A DNA stretch of 64,000 nucleotides, taken from the NCBI GenBank assembly GCA_013076295.1, contig RQOL01000906.1, positions 2,976,001 through 3,040,000 on the forward strand, in the 5' to 3' direction. Below, one piece after another: positions 26,601 to 38,904 of this stretch. The translations under genes and the position numbers were made by a program. Source of the stretch: Sanderia malayensis. Taxonomy: Eukaryota; Cnidaria; Scyphozoa; Semaeostomeae; Pelagiidae. How positions within the stretch are numbered: the first letter of the stretch is position 1; every line of letters begins with the position of its first letter. A model generated the notes under the pieces. The model was given only the letters and a program-made list of their open reading frames with translations. It made no database searches and was not told where the DNA came from.

Positions 26601-29600
26601 CATGCAGTGCTATCAGAAGTTCTGATGGCGTCAATGGACTTGGTATGGTAACAGTTGCCGTTTCAGCTGAAGGAAGAAAAAATAGCGTGTCAGTTCAGAC
26701 TGACCGACAATTTAATCCAGACGACCAATGCACCCCTGGTGGCTGCTCGGGGTCCCATGAAACAACACGCAATCGTCTTCCAAACTGTATTCATCAGAAC
26801 ACATTTCTATTATACGGTAAAAGCTCCATTAATGCCTCCCTCGGGGGGGTTTAATAAAGCTTCTAGGGAATGTAATCCACTGTGTTTCCTCTAATTGTAT
26901 ATTTATGCATTGTATTCACTCGTAGACGTAGCTTTGAAGTCGATACCTGATCTGATATTATATGGTTAGGTAAATATTCCTTTACGTACACGATTGCAGT
27001 AGATTAAGTAATAGTACCTAGTCACTTCATTTTATGACGTCAAAGACCCTTTTGTGGGTGTTTGATGTCATAAAATGAAATGAATGCATCAGTCAAACTC
27101 AAACAAACATCATTACTTTTTAACCAACTGGCAAAACGGTATTACAGTGTTGAGTATTAATGTTCTGTTGATAAACAGGGGAGTTCATCCTGTCTGGTCA
27201 CGCCTAAGAGGATAGTATTCAATGGTGCGAAACATAACAACCCAGATTGCACGACTCAACATTACCATGTGAATAAAATTAGACACCCTTCCGTACTTCC
27301 ATTTCAAACAAATTACATCCAGTGAATAGGTTGGCATCGGTCCAAAATTCAAGTATTTGAAAACATATAATTGAATAGAGACCAGTGGTTTTTCAGACAA
27401 ACACTCAAATATACAATCCGTTAACTAGGAAATTGCACATTAATTATAATCAATATTGTGCATCGTGTTCCAAAGGCTTGAATAATTAGATTCAGCGCTG
27501 CTATTAATGGAAATCATCAAAAAATATTATCATCGCGAAAAAGATGTGCTTGCCAATATTTATTTTCAGATCTTTGCCGAAATGAGGCGCCCGAGAAAAA
27601 ACTTAAAAAAAACCTATTTAATTTCACCCGCCCCTTATCTGCCCCTCCTGTTAAGTGTAATGGTGGTAGAGCTACTATTACGTAATTGAACTCAAAAAGA
27701 ATTGGTGGCTCTACCACCATTACATAAGGAATGGAAGGAAGGAACATCCAACTGACCCGTTTCAGTCACTTCATGCACTGATATATAAAAGTGGGACTTA
27801 CGTTGAAAAGAGCCGAGCAATCTATTAAAAACTTCCTTGACAACATTTGGCGATTGTGTGACAAGTTTTGGTAAAACAGATATGACATGCTGCTTGTCCA
27901 GTCCGTTGAGAACGGGAATCAAAAAGCGAACATCTGAGACACGCTTCTGGTAGAGTTCTTTGACTCTTTCAACCAGTTCTTGACTTGGGGGATCTAAAAA
28001 TACGAATTCCAAAATCAGTAAGAATTACGAATAATCACCTCGAAGGACTACCAGGCTTCTTAATTTATAAATATAGCAATGGGAAATTCATGCGAAAACA
28101 AATTAAAAAGAAAGGGCCTTTACAAGAGGGCGTTCAATAAATTATTAATGACTTATTATCTCTAAATCATGCTGTATGACATATAATAACTAGGATATAA
28201 AAGTTTTTATAAGAAAGCTCTAATGAAGCTACAATATACCACTGTGTCATACATATTACTTAAGCACTTTCCTATGCAGAGGTAGATGGGCCATTGGCTA
28301 GGAAGAACAAATTAAGGAACGTGCTATGATGCGTGTTTGTAGCTTGAAGCAATCAACCATTTTGTTATGAAACAAATAAGCCTCAATTGTAAAGCACGAG
28401 TGCTACAATTAGTATACACGTACAGGAAACAGGGCTAATAAAGAGGTTTTAACCTTCTAATCAGATAAAACCGGCGTATATACTTGTTATCAGATATCCT
28501 CGTGACAAAGGAGAAACACACTATATGATAGTCTAGTAATCAACAATAAATGAGGTCGTCCGTTTTAAATAAACCGAAAGGAAATGTATTAATTGCCAAT
28601 AAAGAGTGAGATACAGAGATATATTAAATGGCACTTAATTCATTGATGGGAACGAGAAAAGGATTAAATGATAAAGGAAAGTCTTAGAAGCTGCTCCATT
28701 CAAAGATAAAGAATCAACTTTTGTATGGATATTGTATATATTAACAACTTACTTTTATCTGTAATGATATGTAATATCCTCGTGATTAATGTTTCCGCGC
28801 CAGAAGGACAATTCTCCACCAATTTCAACAATTCTGGCGAATTCATGCCGATCGCGCGAACCTTCAAATAAAATAAAATCTAGCTGAGGTATTCAAACCA
28901 GTGATAACACTATATTTGGTGGCAGATGGCAAAAATTTGCCCCAAAAAACTTATTTTGATATTTCTCGAATATTTACTAAGCTTTTCTAAGCCACAATTG
29001 TTTAGAAAAAATCCCCCCTCCAAATAAACAATGAAGGAGTGTTCAAAGACCGCATAAAGAAATATATAAACTCGTAAATTTTAATTAGCTAGATATAGAA
29101 ATCAAAGTCTAATTGATTGGGGCATTAATCTTGCAAATGGCTGCCCAACATATTGATGTATTAATGCTGGTAATAAAATGCTGTCACATACCGGATGCTC
29201 AAGATGCCTCAAGATTGTTCGCTTGATCAATGCAGTTGCTTCTGTATATATTGCAGCAAGGCTAGAATTTCAAATCATATTGCAATGAGTATCAATGTTA
29301 CATTGTCCAACAAATGAATACTTTAGTCAAATGGTACAGAAATGAATACATGAGCCAATACAGACAAAAACATGTCCACTATGAATGGCAATGGCCATAT
29401 AAAACGCGTATGACCAATATTACAAAAAGCATAAGTTGCTGGATGAGTTATGTTGCATGATGTAACAATTATGAACACTAGGCTATAGCGTTTGCTGAAT
29501 AAAGGGGCAGAAAGGAATCAAACATGCAATGTATTGGTGAAAAAGCAAGCAAAACAAAGCCACCGGTTGACATTAGAACAACAAAGCGTTAGAACAACAT

Positions 29601-32600
29601 GGAGATGACTTACTCGTGGAATAACTTGTGATTAGCAGGCAGCAGTGCCAAATACAAATAGAGACAAGCCTTTATGGCATCGTCATTCCATTCGCCAGAT
29701 GCGATTTCTACCAAAACGAACAAATAATACCTCATATTAAAGTAGCGTACAACGCGATAACTACATGCAAGTTGTACATAGATAGCATAAACATATAATT
29801 GATAGTAGAGCGAAATAGAGAATGCTATAAAGGAATTACCAAGCATTGCTGTTGATCTCTCTTGGGGTGGTGGATGCTCCCTTAGAAGCTGTTGAAGACT
29901 GTGCAATGCAAATTTCTGCATAAATAAAAACATGCTTACAATTGAGTTGTTTCTCTTAGGAAAAATTGCCAATAAACCAAAATGTAGGGCCTAGAATAGA
30001 GAGTCAAACCTCGATCATATCACGTAGAGCAGGTCTGTTGTGTAGTTTCTTTGCTGAATGGATTGCTTGAACACGAACCTAAAAGAAAATCGAAATTTTT
30101 CAGGGATTGAATTGTCTTGATGGATCTCTCGGGAAAATAATGGCAAGATTAGACTGCAAGATGAAAAAAGAGGGATATTATCAAATACCTGTTCCTTTTC
30201 TCTTGTGGTCAGCTCAAGAAGAAGTTGCAACCAGACGGGTTGCTTTGCAGGGCACTTCGTAATCAATTCTCTTAATGTTGCGAAACCAATCAGATACTTC
30301 GACTAAAAAATATGACACGTAGCAATTTGAACATGCAGTGATTACAAAGGAAATAACAATATATCATATATGGAGGAAACAAGACTTACATCATCTTCAC
30401 AATAACTTCTTATAAAATCCACAGTACATTCTGATAAAACTGGTGCTTCAAGAATTAGCCGTGTGAACAATCTACACAGAAACACAATCGCATGAATATA
30501 AAGTGTAAGTATAAAGACAACAGGTGTATCGACAAACAGACAATGATGCATACTACTTGTCAGGCTTACTTGTCTCTTGGATCGAGTGTCCTTTGAAGCT
30601 CTAGCAGCATGTCAGTGAATGTTCTGCTGAATTGTGAATCTCTTTTCGTTGCACTGTTAGGAGATCTAGATTCCTCGTAAAGAAATTCCTGGTAGAGCCA
30701 CAGCATGGCTAAATCGTATCTATTTCTAAAGTCCTTCATGATAAAGTAGAACAATTCTAAAAACAAAACATTGGAGATAAAATCATTAGATTCCTCATCA
30801 TCTGGATATCTTAAGGGGTGCAAGAGTAATGGATCTGATATTAGGATCAAAAAAGCTTGCATAGATTAATGTTCAAAACAACATGAGACCTTCGGTTAAT
30901 TGCATTTGCGAAATATTATTATTGTGCAGGGGTGGTAAGTTGATTTTCACCGGGGTAATGCCTTATGGGTCCTACTGGTTAACACGTGTATGTAGCTGTA
31001 AACGAGATCCTAAGTACCCTTTCTGAGGTCTCCTCCAAACTGAAGAACCAAACCAATAAGTATCTTGTTCCTTTCCTGGGAAATTAAAACACAAATTAAA
31101 GAAAATGTTTATTACCATTTAATGATTAATAACAAAATGCTTAACAACATACTAGAATGTGCAAGTTGCTGCAATGAAAACGTAATTACGTACCATTTTG
31201 GCTCCAGCTTTAATAGCAGCCTCTGCAAAATAATAGAAATAACATCACGTTTAATAACAGTCAAGCATAACGCAACAACCTTTACTTTTCATATAACTTA
31301 ATAATTATCCTAGTAACAGAAGAAGAGATGTTGCAAAAGACATCAGCTAGTATGGTAATAGCAAGAGGCATTGGACAAGTTAAAATAGTATGGCGGTCGT
31401 TAATAACAAATTCAAATAGAGTGGTCGGTGTTAGTTGTTACTACTAAAGAGCAGCTTGAATAAGAACCAGTTGCAACGAGAGAGATATTGAATAATTTGG
31501 CTGTTGTATACGCACGCTCAGCATTGAGTAATCTGTTAAATGCGGCATTAATCATTCTGTGTCTTTCTTCGTCATCCAATACGAGACATACATCTTGCAA
31601 TTTAAACTGTTTGATTTTCCTCAATCGCTGAACAATGAACAAGACAAATATCATCACATTTCTGCATGTTGAAAAACCCCAGAACTTAAACTTTGCTACA
31701 ACGATTTGAAATAAGTTCACAAATGCAAGAGTGTGCCAAAAAAAGGCATTACCGACTGCGATGCTTCTTGTGTTTTTATATCAACCTGAAAAATAAAACA
31801 AATGAATCTGCAAACCAAATTTAAAACCACATATCTGAGCAAGAAAACTCAAGATGATCTACAATTATGTGGTGACCAACAACCAAAAGTAGTTATAAGG
31901 GCCAGTATGAACAATCTCAGGAATCAGGACAATTTATAAAAGATTCCTTTGTCAACTCCAAGAAAGAACATTAACAACTTAAGTTTAAACTTGATATGTA
32001 CCTTGACATCAAGATTCTGAGAACTTTGTGTGCTTTCCTCGACTTCTGCAGTTGCACCAATAACTGGAATACTCTTTGGTGCTCGACTCGCCTTTTCTTC
32101 AGCCATCTTTTGAGCTTTAGATTCCTCCTCCGCCATCTAAAAAATGAAACAAATTTGCAAAAATAAAAGGGCAAGGCATAATAAAAATATACAACGAGTG
32201 ATTATTGATAGTAGTTATTGCGTTTATTAATGATCTTATGACAATGATAGCGTCCATTTTGGTGCATGGTTGCATGGATTAACAGTTGGGAGGGCGATTC
32301 AATTCACTTCAATTCAATTCAACTCAACACAACAACAACAACAACAGCAAACCTGTTTCACGTGATCAATTCCAGGCCCAATGCCCTCATTGGTCATTTG
32401 TGTAGCAAGCAATCTTGCCAGATGTGCCACTTGAGCCGTCCCCCCTGCTGCAGCGATTGGAGTGAAGGTCTCTTGAAAATTACTCGGCATTGTATTAGGT
32501 AAGGACCACATGCTGACCAGAACAAGATTAGTAACTGTATCATCATTGAGTTTTGGCACTATATCATTGGTCGTTATCTCAATGGCTTTGTTTATACTCG

Positions 32601-35600
32601 CGACTGAACTCTTGATTGGCTTAGCTGCTGTCGCTATAATTTCTTCTTTAGCTTCCTAAACAAACGATATTGCAGTGAGAAAAGCATGAATCAATGAAAC
32701 AGACACATCTCGACAAAACACAGCTTTCCTGGTCTATGCCTCGTATCCATGCCTCAAGCCTCGTATCTATGCTTCGTATCATTGCCTCATATCTATGCTT
32801 CGTATCGCACATTAAGTAAACGGCAACGTACACAGTATTACAAATAAAAAGTTCTGTTAATTTTACCGTTACAGTTTCTTGTTTAATTTCTTTTGCTTCC
32901 AGCTGGGTTGCGGCAGCGACAGCCGCTCTGAAAAGAAAAGTTTAATCAAAGTCAAAGAAATTCTCTCCATAATAGAACCACGATACTCTCATTGATAAAT
33001 AGAAGATGAGGTTAATAGAATGACATAGTATAGCAGAGTACTCAAAATAATCCTTGATATGTTTAAATAACACTTCTTACTTTGCTCGCTTCACTGCGTC
33101 AGGATTAATCTTTGGAAGATTTTTCTTCAGCTGAAAATAAATATGAATTGCATTATGAAAAAAAGTAAACAAAATCGTTAAATAAACGAATAAACAATGT
33201 GTGAGTGTTTTGATGAGTGTTATTCACACCTCGGCTTGTGTTGCTCCGAGATCCGTGAGAAGTGTTCCAATCTGTGGCACAAAATCGACTGCAAAAGCGA
33301 AATAACAACGGTTAAGGGGAAAATGAGCCAGGAGCAAGAAGGCAAAGTACATCCTGCAAACAGGCGTAAGTGTATGGTAAATTATATCAAAGTCTAACCA
33401 TCGCCATGGAAATTGATAAATACAAAACATAGTTACATTACCTGCAGCAGGTTGCTTTAGAAGGGCGAAAAGTTGCATCTAAACAAAAGGAAAAAATACA
33501 ACGTTAAGCGCAATGCATTGCAACGCCGAATTGCCGGAATGCAATGCCAAAGATATCCTGAAATACCTGAATATGCTTCATACTACCTTTAAATTCTTCC
33601 TCACACTGCTGACTTGAGATTTGCTAAGAGTTGGTGGCAAGTTTGCTGGGGTAGTAATGAAAATTAGGTAACAGGTGGTAGCATGAAGCAGTTACATTTA
33701 TAAATACACATGTGCAAATGTATAAACAGAATGCATAGATGTATGCTGAGTCTCTACTTACCATGTAATGATTCGAATGCTTGCACGACTGTTGACATGA
33801 AGGTTGGTCTTTGTTTTGCAATATTAGTCAGTGACGTAACTACGGCCATGAGATTGACACTTGAAAACAGACAAGCAAAAAGGGTCAACTCTCGCTATTT
33901 GGAAAACAATCGGCACCAGTATTATCTCCGTTGTCCGCAATAACAAGAGTCCGTGGTAGCAGGGTGTATACAAACGAACATATAGCTAGAGACATATAGC
34001 TTGACTCTGTTGAAAAGTCTTGGAGGAAGCAAACATGATGCCAGCTATGAGTATACCGTAATGCTTCGATTAAACGCCCGGGGCGCTTATTAAATTTCTT
34101 GATTATTTAGGGTGGCGTCTATTCGAGGGGGCGTTTAAAGGGGGAATAATGAGATATTCTTACCTTGATATTGACGGTGATGCGCAAAGAGAAAGCAAAG
34201 ATTCTAGAGCTGTGTTGCCTTCTTCCTTCATTGATAAAATTTTAACAAGAGGATGGTTCTTTGGTACCTGTGTTTACGTCAAAAGAATCCAATTATTACA
34301 ATGGATGAAACCATGTGATATAAATAACTGTCACAATCAAAATTAAATGAATTGACTTACAAGATCTAATGATACGTCTCCTTCTTTCTTGGGACCATCA
34401 TTGTCCTAGAACAATGCAGAGAACAAATGAATAAACAAGTTCTGCTTTTCATGTCACAATAATGTTGTTACTTAGACAAAGATGTGCAGTGATGACTTGT
34501 TGAAAATTTTCAACAGTGTACCTCAAAGAATTCTACTAATAAATAAAATATTTTGAGCTCAAATGAAATAATATTACTGAAATGCAAATATGGGGTATAA
34601 GAACCTGTAGTTTAAGAGAATGCACAAGGACGATCATCTCCATGAACTTTATTGCATGAGTCCGAATGCTAAAAAAGGATCAGTGTATGTGCGCTGTTAT
34701 ATTAAAAACAATACACATTTTTATATCAATTTTCCCAATTATGTTCAAACATTTGCAAATGAAATTATAGCTGGCACATTTTAAATAATAAAAATGTAAA
34801 ATAAATTAGAAATAAAACCAACCCATCATTTTCTGACTTTACAAGATTAGAAATAACTTGTCGCAAACCAGACATCCCCTGTAAGAAAAAAACAAGCAAC
34901 CTCAATCATGAAATTATTATTTCATGAGAACTTTGTGTACAAGTAAAGTTCACAAGACAACTTTAAACACATTAGCTTACCAGCCACATCACTTTGATAT
35001 CTTCCTTTATTGCTCTTTGTTTGCAAACAAGCTGGAAATATCAACAGAATACAAACAACCTTGATTCCTTATTAACTTTAGATACCAATACAAATGAGCT
35101 AACAGACAACGGTCATTATCAAACAAGCATACTAACCTGAAGAGCAACTTTATACAACGATGCACACGCAAGCATAACTCGCTTCATCACATTAACATTT
35201 TCATCATCTAGCATATAAGCCATTGTTCCAATGGTCTGGGTAAGTAACAATGGATCCTTTTTGCTGTAAACATAATAAGAACGATAGGTGAAAATGAGAC
35301 ATGGTCTTACTGCATTGAACAAAGCTGTAGATTGCGTAAATGGAAGATTACTAGCACACCATGCTTCCTCGATGAAACCGACAACAAACTTTCTGACATC
35401 TTGTGCTTTGTCCTGGTGAAACATTAGTATCTCCTGTGAAAAATAAAAAATAAATTTAACTTGTGTGGACTTGATGAAATAAAACTTTTTACCAAAAAGA
35501 AAACATTGCTTTACTAACATCTAGAAAGTTGTCCAGTAACGTTGGGTCCTTGTTTATGATTAGCTCTTGAACCTGCAATAAAAGTTTAATATTTTACAAG

Positions 35601-36021
35601 ACAGGATAACACTTAAAAAAAGAGCCTTAAGCAAAATAATAATTACACTTGTACCATGTGATATTAACAAATTATATACCTGTTTTAAAGAACTGATCTT
35701 GTTTTCTCCACTTGCGAGTTGAGCTTGGTTGAGAAGATCAACAACCTAGATAGACAAAATAAGTGGGCGTGTCTCAAAGGGGCGGTGCTATTTGCATTGG
35801 TGTGTTATCCTTCTGCTGAGGATGGGAGGAAGTGACATAAAGTTGGCCTAAGCAGCCAAAGATGAGACCGTGTAAGTCCACACCCACCAAAGCGTTACTA
35901 ATTAATAAAAAAATCATAAATTCACCCTTTCGGATGTTGTATCTGCATCTGCATTTTGAGACTCAGCATCTTGAGCTTCGAAGAACTGCTGGGCTTCTGA
36001 TAGACGTACTTTTTTCGCCAT
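23661..36021 (-). CDS. SYMPK: Symplekin, pre-mRNA 3'-end processing scaffold (about 30 exons)
   Basis: Symplekin is the HEAT-repeat scaffold joining CPSF and CstF in nuclear cleavage and polyadenylation and in histone pre-mRNA processing. The start ATG at 36021 gives [19 protein letters not shown]. The N-terminal symplekin/Pta1 HEAT region (DUF3453 type) runs through [20 protein letters not shown], then [59 protein letters not shown] and [11 protein letters not shown] low-complexity [20 protein letters not shown] exon follows (about 32136). Later exons include [18 protein letters not shown] (about 31560), [17 protein letters not shown] (about 30720) and [11 protein letters not shown] (about 30200). 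The Symplekin_C part begins at [20 protein letters not shown] (about 27920) and continues with [19 protein letters not shown] (about 26640), [20 protein letters not shown] (about 25430) and [20 protein letters not shown]. The tail is acidic and Arg/Ser-rich. It is divergent from PARG. Confidence 0.94.
24118..24178. repeat. Three short tandem copies of a CCATGTTTGGTAA-GCGGG unit
   Basis: TGCCATGTTTGGTAA is repeated three times at about 20-22 bp spacing in a symplekin intron, with GCGGGC/GGGGTG spacers. No other signal is seen. Confidence 0.7.
24762..24832. repeat. Tandem duplication in a symplekin intron
   Basis: The segment CATGGAATTGGAATGATA then TGACACAGTACT occurs twice about 40 bp apart with no mismatches in that core, indicating a recent local duplication. 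Confidence 0.75.
26812..26865. mobile_element. Fragment of the ACCGTAAA...C-rich MITE family
   Basis: TACGGTAAAAGCTCCATTAA followed by a CCTCCCTCGGGGGGG run resembles the ends of the element at 15406-15856 and the fragment at 57503. Only one end is recognisable. It lies in a symplekin intron. Confidence 0.4.
27029..27082. repeat. Hairpin-forming inverted repeat containing TGACGTCA
   Basis: CATTTTATGACGTCAAAGAC and GTTTGATGTCATAAAATG are near-perfect reverse complements with a loop of about 16 bp, in a symplekin intron. The left arm includes the CRE palindrome TGACGTCA. It may be a tiny MITE. Confidence 0.65.
27655..27725. repeat. 17-bp inverted repeat flanking a short AT-rich spacer
   Basis: TGTAATGGTGGTAGAGC and its exact reverse complement GCTCTACCACCATTACA lie about 37 bp apart in a symplekin intron. 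They would form a stable hairpin and could be the ends of a very short MITE. Confidence 0.7.
34055..34150. mobile_element. Degenerate ACCGTAA...GCGTTTA MITE fragment
   Basis: ATACCGTAATGCTTCGATTA then AACGCCCGGGGCGCTT, followed by GGGCGTTTAAAGGGGG, resembles the palindromic C-rich architecture of the element at 15406-15856 (CCGTAAATCCTCGAATAAGC). It lies in a symplekin intron. The right terminal repeat is degraded. Confidence 0.5.
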
Positions 36022-36236
36022 GATTTTATTTAAGCAGCTGAAAGATAACAACGATGAGCTTCAGGTCGTCGTGCTGCATCGCAGTGGCACGCCTACTACT
36101 GCGGCGATGCTTTGATCAATTGATCATAGACTAGACTAGACTGTTGTTGAAGATGCAGCAAAGGTAAGGTGTATACCACTACCACCTTCTTGGTCATTGC
36201 ATGAAAATATTGTAAAATTTAAAAAGCATTTTCAAA
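36022..36236. promoter_or_regulatory. Divergent promoter region between symplekin and PARG-like gene
   Basis: Only 215 bp separate the two start codons, which point away from each other, so both 5' UTRs and promoters must fit here or overlap. The segment is GC-richer on its symplekin side (GTCGTGCTGCATCGCAGTGG) than the surrounding DNA. No TATA box is obvious at a useful distance. Bidirectional promoter use is inferred from spacing alone. Confidence 0.55.
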
Positions 36237-37610
36237 ATGCCATTACTTCAGCTTCCATCAAGTTGCATTCCACCATACTCGCAAGATTATTGGCTGGCGG
36301 TGAGAAGCAAACTAGAGGCACTAATTTCTAATCCAAGTTTGAAAAACCTGTTAGAAACAATAGAAAGCATCTCCAAATTGCGCCAGTGTCCCAAAGCAGA
36401 GCGAATCGCTAACCTTTCACGGTTGAACAAAACAATTGCCGCGTTTAATCAGGACGAACATTCTCAACGAATACTAATACGTAATATCTGCAATTGTGCA
36501 CTCCACATCGAAAGTCTTTTTCCAAGTGGATCCATTGAAATGCTTTCTGCCAAAACAGCAAATACAATTTCTTTTCCTGCTTTTCATGTTCACTGCATAT
36601 TGTCTCACATGTTCCTGGGAACATTTAGATGCTGTCCAGAGGGTAATGCTCTGGATAAAAAGCACGAAAATGGCCCATTCTCGTTTGCATCTAGAATGTC
36701 ATTTCTTGCTTGGTTCTCAGACACATCATTCCCAACGACAGATATTTACATTCGCGCTCTTCTGCATGTATTTTCAGACGGATTGGACGATGAAAAAGAC
36801 AATCAGAGCCGTCAAGTGACATTTGAACGCAAAGTACTCAACTTAATGCCAGATTTGGAACATTGCAACAATAGGTTGGTACCAGTAAATGTGTTCATAC
36901 AAGGCAGGATAGGTGACATTGAGGAAATTGAAGTTGACTTTGCAAATGCGTGTGTTGGTGGAGGGCCAGGTGGAACGCAAGAAGAACTGTTGCTTGGTAT
37001 GAATCCAGAATCATTAGTTATTGCATTACTAAATGATGATCCACTTCTTGATAATGAAAGTATCATGATAAGTGGTGTTAAAAAGTTTGCAGATTATGAA
37101 GGATATGGTCTAGATGCTAAATATGTTTGTTGGAGCATGGAATCGTGGATTTGGTCAGAGAGAAAAATCGTTGCCATTGATGCAATGATGTGGTTTCAAG
37201 ATGAATCTGGTGTAACTCGCGTAAAGCAAATGAAAAAGGATGCGTTGAGTCGGGAAGTTTTAAAGTGCTGTTCTGGGTTTTCAGCTGGTGAAGGTCAGGG
37301 TATAAGTACCGGCCACTGGGGTTGTGGGGCATTTGGTGGGGACAAAGAGGTAAAGGCTGTGGTCCAGTTAATGGCAGCTTCCATTGTACAAGTCAAGCAT
37401 CTGAATTATTTTACGTTTGGGGACAGCATCTTTGCAAATGATTTTACTTCAATGTTGCAACAATTGGGTCAACATGAAGTAACAGTGAAGGAGCTATGGC
37501 ATATTATGTTGCTAGAATGTAAATCGATGAAAGATCCAGTGACATTTAAAGAAAAATATGACCCAGAACCTTTTCTTTTCAAGAAAATCCTCAGTCATTT
37601 ATCAGGATGA
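36237..37610 (+). CDS. PARG: Poly(ADP-ribose) glycohydrolase (short, intronless)
   Basis: PARG cleaves ribose-ribose bonds of poly(ADP-ribose) in nucleus and cytoplasm during recovery from DNA damage. The 457-residue ORF is uninterrupted, unlike its intron-rich neighbours. Family marks: VEVDFANACVGGG-type segment (here EVDFANACVGGGPGGTQEEL) with the tandem Glu of the catalytic QEE (36978-36986), NPESLVIALLNDD, ISGVKKFADYEGYG (SGYT-Y-GY region), IVAIDAMMWF, then the macrodomain-like TGHWGCGAFGGDKEVKAVVQ and YFTFGDS. The protein is about half the length of vertebrate PARG and corresponds to the catalytic region only. Odd: four residues lie between GGG and QEE where the usual signature has six to eight. 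It is divergent from symplekin and convergent with ARL2 (about 300 bp). Lack of introns could mean a retrocopy, but the frame is intact. Confidence 0.93.
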   Translation: MPLLQLPSSCIPPYSQDYWLAVRSKLEALISNPSLKNLLETIESISKLRQCPKAERIANLSRLNKTIAAFNQDEHSQRILIRNICNCALHIESLFPSGSIEMLSAKTANTISFPAFHVHCILSHMFLGTFRCCPEGNALDKKHENGPFSFASRMSFLAWFSDTSFPTTDIYIRALLHVFSDGLDDEKDNQSRQVTFERKVLNLMPDLEHCNNRLVPVNVFIQGRIGDIEEIEVDFANACVGGGPGGTQEELLLGMNPESLVIALLNDDPLLDNESIMISGVKKFADYEGYGLDAKYVCWSMESWIWSERKIVAIDAMMWFQDESGVTRVKQMKKDALSREVLKCCSGFSAGEGQGISTGHWGCGAFGGDKEVKAVVQLMAASIVQVKHLNYFTFGDSIFANDFTSMLQQLGQHEVTVKELWHIMLLECKSMKDPVTFKEKYDPEPFLFKKILSHLSG

Positions 37611-37907
37611 CCAATTGCATATTTTTAAAAATAAATTTTACTTTACTTCATCCATATTTCAAATTATTAGTTTGCAGTAATAGATTTAAATAGCCTTGCA
37701 AATTGATTTACATATAAGAGAATAATATAATTTGATCTACAAGTGTCAATTTGTTATTACATGATCCATTCTGTAATTTTCTATGTCATGTACACTGTGC
37801 AATGCAATAAATTGATGTTGATATTGAATTTCTTTCTCACAGCAGTCTATGCCAAACAAACTGTGAAACTGTCCTAATTCTTTACATACCCCTAATAGAG
37901 ACATATG

Positions 37908-38806
37908 TCAATCTAAGTTGAATATTCTAGATGCAATATCTGACACAATCCAGTCAACTCCTTCCAATAGATGCTCTCCAGTAATTGCACTGCATCCTAA
38001 GATTTGCCAATGGTGTGTTTTTATATCATCTAAGCACATGGCATTTTTGATCTCTTCAACTGATGCTGATCCAGGTAAATCTTGCTTGTTTGAAAAAACT
38101 AACAGTGTAGCACCAGCTAATCTCTGTGAAATAAAAACAATAATGCCTGAACAAGTACAAAAATCTAAAATCACTCTAGCAATCATCATATGTGATGTTG
38201 AAAAAGACCTTGGCAAAGTTGGTTACCTCTTCTAGAAGCAATGAAGAAAGCTCAGCCTTGCAATCTTCAAAACGCCATTTGTCAGCACTATCAACAACCC
38301 AAATCAAACCATCTGTACTTTCAAAATAATTTCTCCAATAAGATCTTAATGATTTCTGTCCTCCAACATCCCACATGTTCAGTTTGAATCTGAAAAATAT
38401 CAAATTAGTGTCATTAATATTTCAATGCTACGTTTCTTATAAGACACCTACATGTATACTTAAATAAAAATTGATGAGTGGTCAGCAGTATAAAGAGGAA
38501 AAGATGACAGAAATATACCCTCTGTGTTCCAATGTTTTTATATTAAACCCTAATGTTGGGCTTATGGTATCAATATCTTCTCCATTAAATTTTTTCAAAA
38601 TAGTTGTCTTCCCAGCATTATCAAGCCCACTGAAAGACATGTCAAGGTTAAAAACAACAGATGGATTCTTGCCCTCCTTGAAAGATCACAAAAAGAAAGT
38701 GATAACTCAAGCCTAGCAAATAGTTTCCCAGTAAAGGATACAGTATTAGAAGCCGTATTTCTTTCTCTTTCTGTTTCATCTTCTTTAATATGGTTAAGAG
38801 TCCCAT
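37908..38806 (-). CDS. ARL2: ARL2 small GTPase (four exons)
   Basis: ARL2 is an ARF-like GTPase that works with tubulin cofactors in tubulin folding and with PDE6D/UNC119-type carriers to release lipidated cargo. Exons: 38806-38742, 38629-38519, 38389-38227 and 38123-37908, all with GT-AG joins in phase. The protein starts [20 protein letters not shown], the ARL2 N-terminus. The P-loop is GLDNAGKTT, switch I has [13 protein letters not shown], switch II is [13 protein letters not shown], and the guanine-specificity motif is NKQDL with SA in GCSAITGE. The protein ends ASRIFNLD, about 184 residues, the family's normal length. It is convergent with the PARG-like gene. A 184-bp repeat array lies about 100 bp upstream of its start. 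Confidence 0.97.
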
Positions 38807-38904
38807 GGTTTCTTCTCATCCACTTTATCAACAACTGTGACAACAACCAACAAATAGGTGGGGGGGAGATGAGCTGACAAAAAATACTAGTAGTCAAAAC
38901 CTTA

